A DNA stretch of 10,556 nt from Stramenopiles sp. TOSAG23-3 (lineage: Eukaryota > Sar), in the NCBI GenBank assembly GCA_900128585.1, contig LT642805.1, forward strand, positions 1 to 10,556. The letters are read 5' to 3'. Numbering within the stretch: position 1 is the stretch's first letter; every line of letters starts with the position of its first letter. Position numbers and translations under genes: made by a program. A model generated the notes under the pieces. The model saw nothing but the letters and a program-made list of their open reading frames with translations, had not been told where the DNA came from and searched no databases. This document shows, piece after piece, positions 9,201 through 10,556 of this stretch.

Positions 9201-10556
9201 CCAATGTCATACAGAAGAGAAATATTAAACTTGGTCGCAGGTTTCCCGGATCGTCTTGGGTTCACTATATGTTTCAAAACAATTTTCATTGACGTTTTGG
9301 AGGAAGTTCTGGCGGGAAAGTCAATTTTTAGAATCTGTGGATGCGTTTTATTGACGGAAGAAACGCCACCAATCGTTGCTGAAGACGAGGCATTCAAAAC
9401 TTCCACTGTTGCTGAGGCAGTATCGTGGCTTCCAAATCGCACAGCCGTCAAATCATACTCAGCTGGAAACGTTATTGCAACCCTTCCCTTAACATGCACG
9501 ATGTTTGGTACATCAAAGGTAAATGCGAGAGAGCCATTATCGCCGGCTTTAACCAGAGACGTTGCTGCAACTTGGGCGTTTGTGACACCCCCAATGCTAA
9601 TGGTTGCACCGCTGACAGAGGCGATTTGCACAGGGGCCAAATCTAAATCCGCAGCGACAACTACCGACTGCTTATACGCTGGCAAACCCGGAGCTATGCG
9701 GGTATTAATATTTGTCAATGTCACTGTGCAGGCTGTTTTCTTGACTAAATTGGCAGTTTGAACGGTAAGTTTTACGCCAAAATCAGCACCTCCGGAACTT
9801 CCTTGGGAAGATGCTGCAAACGAAGCTGTGCTTTCACCACAATTAGTACTAACACTAATGGCACCCCCCGTTTGAAAATTGGGTAAATATAAAACAATAT
9901 AGTCCTGTGAAGCTAGCCTGAGATCTGCATTTAGTTGAAATTTGTACGAGAGAGTAGTATTCTTGTTTCTAATTTTTGGTGAAATCGATAAACTGTCCTC
10001 TGTCACGGCCGTTTTGATCGGAAGTATATTCAAAACACCAAGCCGAGTAAAATTTCCTGCAGCGGCACCGGTGCTGGTTCTCATATACGTATTCGTAGCC
10101 CCCATCTTGTTTGTAAAACTAACGTCAATTATCATACTTCCGTCCAGAAGCGAGCTTATGTTTAGTGCAACCCTAGCACCTGACACTTGACAACCAGCTG
10201 CCTGCTCCGTCACATTATTAATACGTACATCAAATTGGCTGGCATCACAGGCAGTTGCAGACACGGGGACATTATAACTGAATGAGATCTCATGCACCGT
10301 GGTGGCATTTAATCGCCCTGCTACAGTAATAACCGGTGGAATCATGTTAACAGCCGTTTGGGTGGTTATGGCTGCCGCCACACCGACCCCCCCTGCTTGC
10401 GACGATGTTGGTTTTTGATTAGCGTGTGTCCCATTGGCCCAGTACGCCAGATTTACTACACTTGCAGCCGTCATCGTATTTGTGGTGACAAATTTGACAC
10501 TCTTCGACGATATCGATATGCTAACTATCGTTTCTACGGTGTTACCAATTTTGACT
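74..10556 (-). CDS. Giant extracellular-type repeat glycoprotein with IPT/TIG domains (5' partial)
   Basis: One frame is open from the right edge to a TAG at 74-76, with about 3,493 codons visible. The first in-frame ATG (10472-10474) is unlikely to be the start: 27 sense codons precede it, they look like more beta-rich repeat, and no signal peptide follows it. The order is block A (about 1-1040), six TIG-like domains (1069-1725), block B (1765-2190), a half TIG plus four TIG-like domains (2191-2635), and block C (2636-3466). I count roughly 70 N-x-S/T sequons and many regularly spaced cysteine pairs. I see no transmembrane segment, kinase, protease or other catalytic motif. TIG domains are immunoglobulin-like folds known from surface receptors and giant adhesion proteins, so a secreted or cell-surface structural, adhesive or recognition role is inferred. 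The TAG falls inside a repeat unit, so the coding sequence may continue after an intron. I do not recognise a named gene. Confidence 0.9.
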   Translation of the reverse strand, partial: VKIGNTVETIVSISISSKSVKFVTTNTMTAASVVNLAYWANGTHANQKPTSSQAGGVGVAAAITTQTAVNMIPPVITVAGRLNATTVHEISFSYNVPVSATACDASQFDVRINNVTEQAAGCQVSGARVALNISSLLDGSMIIDVSFTNKMGATNTYMRTSTGAAAGNFTRLGVLNILPIKTAVTEDSLSISPKIRNKNTTLSYKFQLNADLRLASQDYIVLYLPNFQTGGAISVSTNCGESTASFAASSQGSSGGADFGVKLTVQTANLVKKTACTVTLTNINTRIAPGLPAYKQSVVVAADLDLAPVQIASVSGATISIGGVTNAQVAATSLVKAGDNGSLAFTFDVPNIVHVKGRVAITFPAEYDLTAVRFGSHDTASATVEVLNASSSATIGGVSSVNKTHPQILKIDFPARTSSKTSMKIVLKHIVNPRRSGKPATKFNISLLYDIGNNGQYVLADETVEGFGNLPDVAPGELKNVMLSLNNTIGGEMATLSVTFDITNPVNSESEIYIEPDKYLQGDGFDLTAIQSGLLTHAGTSASNAVTCAASQRSIKCSGLTSSIPKNSVELKLQVFRIRTPPRSMSTTGNVTVYTKVQGLTTVDIGTNKTGFQIEPNSLTFVNQSLQWTNVGAGVKGVGLDLFFKHFNPLANISTVNIEFPSVLLNPTVPALSPKISADGNPACTNVSSSGTWQQMTLVLPIPAKCISTTSRSLNISVRGILDNPAVTGPVGTIKVSTNWKGNNGGGGDSIDVGSIDGPTIIEATNQNTLLNIDSNARTGDDTTVSFEMEMINPLINSTNGVNRTNVTQGTKRFMILFPAGFGVKSVLHHNVTMSDISTGTVMVFSISKSSDGAFLLHPKIDTFQVTKVRITIRNVTLPRAARTYNGWKFRCESYNSNTKTYAPLEISLSTRLTSLSDLSQRFSRLKQLTASVNIDRLDARNINYTFSPTFKNKIIENDVFRCIFDPNIQTDTISVVLVNGENATVKRNINHTVEILFPSAIASQTNFNIIFNNVSNPKKGRASTDTGRYVSVPFKVELLSGEQSDANSLIEKLVPADLNITLGYVTSVIHKVEFCEMKENATNSSSSIYNTYCKFSKPTMETDGSTVALITGNHFTGDAVPQVIHRSTGLPDIFMSKCRLVNNSFIVCNSTGSGAGTGRYFAVLVVEADSNAYEGFTWQEQKNFTAPSIDLILPIDPKGMDLFEQSNTTLTGSNFGPIPENGNYDLPTAIYFNTVYENRALETSNTSTKFWYSSNCTVVVAHTRINCTSMPLKVGYKRDKMRWKVTVQGQQSPLSSAYAQYKSPVITSLTDHKALSLAGGDVVTLIGNHFGPDLSGANLSISAWYRNSRNLSFVASNCTITDDDDAYDQEIRCVTPLGAGAGFKWQIQIEDLTSAYSENSETQYNTSIIFNVTANNKYFHTLGGTQVTITGVNFGGAPPAGKWEVSATYGAPSGPTYTASGCAIVPRSGNATVDTLTCTTVSAKPLHRRIGMVWQVFIAALGGSKSTQQFRYALPQINTISGHTSLSTLGNETITLTGDSFGAATSNVTRVYYSSNFLGTEYGPYVPKCSVVGNTIIKCQSAPGVGGQFRWFLELEGQASAAITDITTRYARPVISSVTIRNASNVSRTTLKKGDSKVTLTGSQFGTPNSNGVMRVRMHRHRGLRALYYDPTCSDSPYVGMKNVDFSSSGWFCPHRHGESLADQSIFSVNYAGALWLSKLGEYDFLVEPEIGDGTAIKNSVTLSIHEQGSLNVSNYTGASTFSHTFVDPFKRQTKMSTFDIHVNVDGHKFARKTPKFLHTSLELNTTIEGAKSDIKLTFSFSRNLWQDDNITVTLPGFGCSTIPTNELSCAGSDIRWKPSSFSSSSCSFKLVLRSQVLGMSQLCILQFAGHVTLPNVPQARDLKLRTLAASGSGPKCTNFVTIAQPIRHSPPIGSEFLESSISFGNVSIGAPSRLAFRFRISRTVEESYNITVSLPGFARAAGASTQGQASVIFCGNTTWKWAWQSSGAVGLSLASNSNALAAQQLCHVNLPKVFIVPSKSTIDATLFSPNKQLTGKQIVDINTALGFFAVIEGGVTFDKAVVGENISLSIQFVTKSVLNTNDKIGMQLEGFDLSHSSLGLKCPPTAVVGTNQVSVNNSNGVVTGVLTENVGENTRCKLQINTIEATSIKEANDPEAYKLVVQLPSGELITAPALTSPAVSFPRFRVKLKPKGDAQYMLLTDSAVETSSDIPNCVITENHKEIQCPDLPNSFGKNYTFVVQVGLQNSVKSMQQFEYESPVITEVSPSLLNTAGNELIVIKGSNFGADKNFFGVSYGPYTPSGCTVATTSFVLCTSSAGAGGGHSIALPRESQRTHLLSYHPPSLSAVSTSVLPNSNNTRLRHQSYGLFGSTSFEEVHREGTDGILVYVYGNHFSVSSEPVFTLGNTKADVIAFTNNDALIRLKVPPSVGIASLNVSHTDGSRHLTKGALNMEIFSYMSFYPSIAYVNGYTNVFLSGENFGHSAIREASLFFYSSDSSVYLKNTDLQYISPSLAGATSPPFANKQMIGPYLSFDGSQSVQSKNDASKYFTLYKKPEAVTFFPRHGSIEGGTKVTVVFRQVYVTGVMRAKFGDKLVPCDMYTPTTFHCTSPAVLNEQDVRILMSTDLGTSANFVMLPGHFSYKDTLEYNMAASKITPLASPREGIKSPLSVSIGVDSRASGISPVFLFTETMLKTHNSMLKSDIFLGNPYNYTATKLTYLFSANNFRLHQILLHLPGFRAVNGALFTLTEEGCGHAKNWKAEWNTTAEMLTFQSGNDVPLSPKTTCKLSTVNKDFITPPRGLESNQLPANLYFAVGLKSNTTSPVSNEKRTSSAIGEQISKSILLLSSSEKSTRTNITFTLNVTKLSGQDLPVGYIQLQLPGFANYTKHLHQSRTSYSATYSPADSSVRFTFTGTVVLSQLSQMDLEYYNLSTPSTAHPENSLAWIVRVYSTSNELLVPSTAVTQSPSIGTLPIKTLLLSAQRITPYRPFVTVRYTFRTEATIPAYTNISIQLVGFAFAGSLSGQTGKNCTNTTLSTTWIPGASTLVFSPTLALGPGTVCELVVATGFTTLPTQYNIYNDMFVYHQTPGNENRPVAKDRVVGSVYKGPAQYFEHNAIYFNGDVPTSRGDLVTGITYRFRHTVSLEAGAKLILGMPQFSYAYKKIKSLLVTCGTFSVDTWEASWQAENQELHFSLPNNVKHQGNPICTFTIPYGFLRKSTLLSEIAISSSVFASDVSVINSTVTITNDANTNSHVLGQLPLRCIDERACACTKNCNNPQVSSERFAFLRSELNFNTGYGHTDTSLVLSFALDSWNRLAPNSSVHLTLPGVNISFSNALVAHGCMGSTWTASWNTSTAELVLSVGPYDVLEPLSDCSIKVSNVGSLVSNVTRPPNYDGFKIFVTHEGVQKSKVQTIDETNAIGSSLMVSELLLGQTGLGVTTNATYRFRGSSLVPANALISFALKDFTITTVNRAV
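245..670 (-). repeat. Block C unit 5: LPGF-type two-Cys repeat (residues 3269-3410)
   Basis: Opening strand SLVLSFAL, VHLTLPGV at about 3314-3321, Cys 3334 and 3366 (32 apart), W-T-A-S-WN after the first Cys and VTRPPN after the second. It is very close to the consensus. Confidence 0.8.
677..715 (-). other. Short cysteine-cluster linker (residues 3254-3266)
   Basis: Four cysteines in 13 residues, spaced C-x5-C-x-C-x3-C, lie between block C units 4 and 5. The neighbouring units are joined without such a segment. The C-x-C spacing recalls pieces of EGF-like or laminin-type modules, but it is too short to call one. Confidence 0.6.
725..1159 (-). repeat. Block C unit 4: LPGF-type two-Cys repeat (residues 3106-3250)
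   Basis: Opening strand GITYRFRH, LILGMPQFS in place of LPGF, Cys 3163 and 3198 (35 apart), W-E-A-S-W after the first Cys and the TIPYGFLRKS segment after the second. An Arg-Gly-Asp triplet lies near the start of the unit (3119-3121). Confidence 0.8.
1160..1576 (-). repeat. Block C unit 3: LPGF-type two-Cys repeat (residues 2967-3105)
   Basis: Opening strand VTVRYTFR, ISIQLVGFA in place of LPGF, Cys 3022 and 3052 (30 apart, the shortest spacing seen), a single Trp at the motif position and GFTTLPT after the second Cys. Confidence 0.8.
1577..1984 (-). repeat. Block C unit 2: LPGF-type repeat lacking both cysteines (residues 2831-2966)
   Basis: Opening strand NITFTLNV and IQLQLPGF are intact, and the region matching W-x-A-x-WN reads SYSATYSP, so tryptophans are replaced by tyrosine. 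Neither of the two family cysteines is present. The end NLSTPSTA still fits the post-Cys proline segment. Confidence 0.75.
1985..2392 (-). repeat. Block C unit 1: LPGF-type two-Cys repeat (residues 2695-2830)
   Basis: Opening strand KLTYLFSA, ILLHLPGF at about 2723-2730, Cys 2745 and 2778 (33 apart), W-K-A-E-WN after the first Cys, and DFITPPRG after the second. It is the best example of the family consensus here. The stretch before it (2636-2694, positions about 2393-2569) is beta-rich but matches neither repeat type clearly. Confidence 0.8.
2570..2833 (-). other. IPT/TIG-like domain 10 (residues 2548-2635)
   Basis: PEAVTFFPRHGSIEGGTKVTVVF matches the opening and core of a TIG domain (described here in overlapping parts: PEAVTFFP, then EGGTKVTVVF). 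It continues with MRAKFGDKLVPC, Cys 2590 and 2600 with the usual ten-residue spacing, CTSPAV and a closing HFSYKD. The N-F-G turn is replaced by RQVYV, as in some degenerate TIGs. Confidence 0.75.
2834..3118 (-). other. IPT/TIG-like domain 9, cysteine-free (residues 2453-2547)
   Basis: YPSIAYV opening and TNVFLSGENFG core at about 2465-2474, followed by a strand LFFYSSDSSVYL. The closing part (YFTLYKKPEAV) passes directly into the next domain. As in domain 8, both cysteines are absent. Confidence 0.7.
3119..3472 (-). other. IPT/TIG-like domain 8, cysteine-free (residues 2335-2452)
   Basis: PPSLSAV opening, a long polar insertion (about 2346-2375), then ILVYVYGNHFSV as TIG core. A strand IRLKVPPSVG and SLNVSHTDGS follow, which is a common arrangement in Cys-less TIG domains. 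Neither of the usual cysteines is present. Confidence 0.7.
3473..3724 (-). other. IPT/TIG domain 7 (residues 2251-2334)
   Basis: SPVITEV opening, AGNELIVIKGSNFGA core, YGPYTPSGC segment, Cys 2297 and 2307, then a glycine run AGAGGGHS leading to the SYHPP junction. The glycine run is encoded over a ten-G tract (plus-strand C10 at 3527-3536). The frame is judged correct because GHS, the Gln and the SY-x-P-P junction after the tract all fit the TIG pattern. Confidence 0.85.
3725..3904 (-). other. Lone C-terminal half of a TIG domain (residues 2191-2250)
   Basis: Cys 2208 and 2219 (11 apart), then FGKNYTFVVQVGLQ and a FEYESP junction, match the second half of the TIG copies in this protein. No opening Pro-x-I strand or TGxNFG core is seen before it. 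It looks like a remnant left by loss or recombination, or a TIG whose first half has diverged beyond recognition. Confidence 0.5.
3905..4345 (-). repeat. Block B unit 3: diverged LPGF-type repeat (residues 2044-2190)
   Basis: The motif here reads MQLEGFD in place of LPGF. Cys 2097 and 2131 keep the 34-residue spacing, but the tryptophan motif is missing. The unit runs into a truncated TIG half with no clear linker. Confidence 0.65.
4346..4765 (-). repeat. Block B unit 2: LPGF-type two-Cys repeat (residues 1904-2043)
   Basis: Opening strand RLAFRFRI, then ITVSLPGFA at about 1945-1953, Cys 1969 and 2001 (32 apart), the W-x-W-x-W variant of the tryptophan motif after the first Cys, and the CHVNLPKVFIVPS ending. 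It is a near-consensus member of the family. Confidence 0.8.
4766..5173 (-). repeat. Block B unit 1: LPGF-type two-Cys repeat (residues 1768-1903)
   Basis: Opening strand DIKLTFSF, then ITVTLPGFG, canonical cysteines 1824 and 1858 (34 apart), a Trp after the first Cys and the HVTLPN segment after the second. It has a further pair, Cys 1814 and 1841, inside the same unit, plus Cys 1891 near its end. This makes it the most cysteine-rich member of the family here. Confidence 0.75.
5300..5719 (-). other. IPT/TIG-like domain 6 (residues 1586-1725), with an enlarged His/Cys-rich segment
   Basis: PVISSVTI opening and a clear TIG core KVTLTGSQFG at about 1611-1620. The second half departs from the other copies. 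It carries HRHRG near 1633-1637, Cys 1647 and 1667 (20 apart instead of 10-16) and a CPHRHG motif. It then runs through a strand ending near EYDFLVEPEIG instead of the usual W-x-V-x-V. It is probably a TIG with a large insertion. Confidence 0.6.
5720..6013 (-). other. IPT/TIG domain 5 (residues 1488-1585)
   Basis: PQINTIS opening, LGNETITLTGDSFG core, a YGPYVPKC segment, Cys 1543 and 1553, GVGGQFRWFLELEGQ closing strand and the YARPVI junction. Its YGPY-P-C segment is shared with TIG domain 7, about 2.3 kb further along the gene, which suggests that these two copies are closer relatives than the ones between them. Confidence 0.85.
6014..6334 (-). other. IPT/TIG domain 4 (residues 1381-1487)
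   Basis: The core LGGTQVTITGVNFGG is a textbook TIG strand and turn. Cys 1436 and 1452 flank a loop with a sequon, and the closing strand is MVWQVFIAALGG, ending at a Tyr-x-x-Pro boundary. It sits directly against its neighbours with no linker. Confidence 0.85.
6335..6646 (-). other. IPT/TIG domain 3 (residues 1277-1380), with an Asp-rich loop
   Basis: This is a clear TIG domain: SPVITSL opening, VVTLIGNHFG core, Cys 1332 and 1347, GAGAGFKWQIQI closing strand. The loop between the cysteines is enlarged and carries four consecutive aspartates plus further acidic residues, encoded by a short GAC run (plus-strand GTC repeat at about 6460-6471). The acidic loop could bind a cation, but that is only inference. 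Confidence 0.85.
6647..7000 (-). other. IPT/TIG-like domain 2 (residues 1159-1276)
   Basis: It opens with PSIDLILP, has the TIG core TLTGSNFG at about 1183-1190, a Cys pair at 1230 and 1241, and a closing strand WKVTVQGQQS followed by a Tyr near the boundary. It is longer than its neighbours because of an insertion between the NFG turn and the Cys pair. Confidence 0.75.
7001..7270 (-). other. IPT/TIG-like domain 1 (residues 1069-1158)
   Basis: The segment has the TIG signature: a strand with VALITGNHF, then a Cys pair (1112 and 1122, ten apart), a glycine-rich turn GSGAGTG and a closing strand FAVLVVEA. The spacing matches the clearer TIG copies downstream, although the opening Pro-x-I strand is weak. 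It is the first TIG after block A. Confidence 0.65.
7355..10556 (-). repeat. Block A: about seven divergent beta-sandwich repeat units
   Basis: This is the N-terminal third as visible. Approximate units are residues 45-140, 145-285, 286-446, 447-588, 589-735, 736-890 and 891-1040. Most share an opening beta strand of the type TLSYKF, SLAFTF or TVSFEM, then a strand ending in LPNF, FPAEY, FPSVL or FPAGF, then a late hydrophobic strand followed by a proline (RIAPG, VNPRRSG, RTPPRS, TLPRAA, VSNPKKG). The second unit (about 9620-10042) is the closest to the block B/C type, with LPNF at 197-200 and cysteines at 212 and 249. The others have lost or moved the cysteines: 76/95 in unit 1, 521/530 in unit 4, 657/679 in unit 5. 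I infer that these are diverged members of the same repeat family. Unit borders are approximate. Confidence 0.6.
8067..8090. repeat. Perfect 10-bp inverted repeat with a 4-nt loop inside the coding sequence
   Basis: Arm TGGTGTAAAA (8067-8076), loop CAGA, arm TTTTACACCA (8081-8090). It lies in block A, codes for Gly-Val-Lys-Ser-Val-Leu-His-His in unit 6, and has no T-tract that would suggest a terminator. Confidence 0.8.

Noticed and set aside
8742-9761. A 339-codon open frame on the plus strand opposite block A.
   Set aside because: It is exactly antisense to well-patterned repeat domains, with its third codon positions facing those of the minus-strand gene. In that phase stops need particular Tyr or Ser codons opposite, so long open runs arise easily. 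Its translation shows no domain pattern.

Overview
The window is filled by one giant protein-coding sequence on the minus strand. It is open from the right edge (10556) down to a TAG at 74-76, which gives about 3,493 codons in one frame with no interruption. The methionine at 10472-10474 is probably not the start, because the same frame stays open for 27 more codons to the edge of the window. Residue numbers below count from that methionine (residue i lies near position 10476 - 3i). I found no second gene, RNA gene, promoter, mobile element or CRISPR array. Every other long open frame is a shadow of this gene.

The protein is a mosaic of extracellular-type beta-sandwich repeats. In order from the N-terminus they are: block A (residues about 1-1040, roughly seven divergent units of 140-160 residues); six IPT/TIG-like domains (about 1069-1725); block B (about 1765-2190, three two-cysteine units around an LP-G-F motif); a lone C-terminal TIG half, then four more TIG-like domains (about 2191-2635); and block C (about 2636-3466, five full LPGF-type units and a sixth cut short). 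By hand count there are about 70 N-glycosylation sequons. Regularly spaced cysteine pairs recur, and I see no membrane-spanning or enzymatic domain. This fits a large secreted or surface glycoprotein, with adhesion, matrix or recognition roles possible. It is not a recognised named gene.

The organism is most likely a eukaryotic microbe, for example a marine alga or other protist. The reasons are the dense sequons, the paired cysteines, the size of the protein and a likely spliceosomal intron at the left edge. The sixth block-C unit stops mid-domain at the TAG. A 58-nt, AT-rich GT...AG interval (22-79) would remove that stop, keep the frame and restore the expected cysteine, so the gene probably continues to the left. 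A bacterial giant adhesin cannot be excluded from sequence alone.

The most interesting content is the repeat family itself (consensus: beta strand, LPGF, about 10-15 residues, Cys, W-x-A-x-W, a gap putting the second Cys 30-37 residues after the first, then a Pro) and its alternation with TIG domains. I cannot assign this repeat to a named family.
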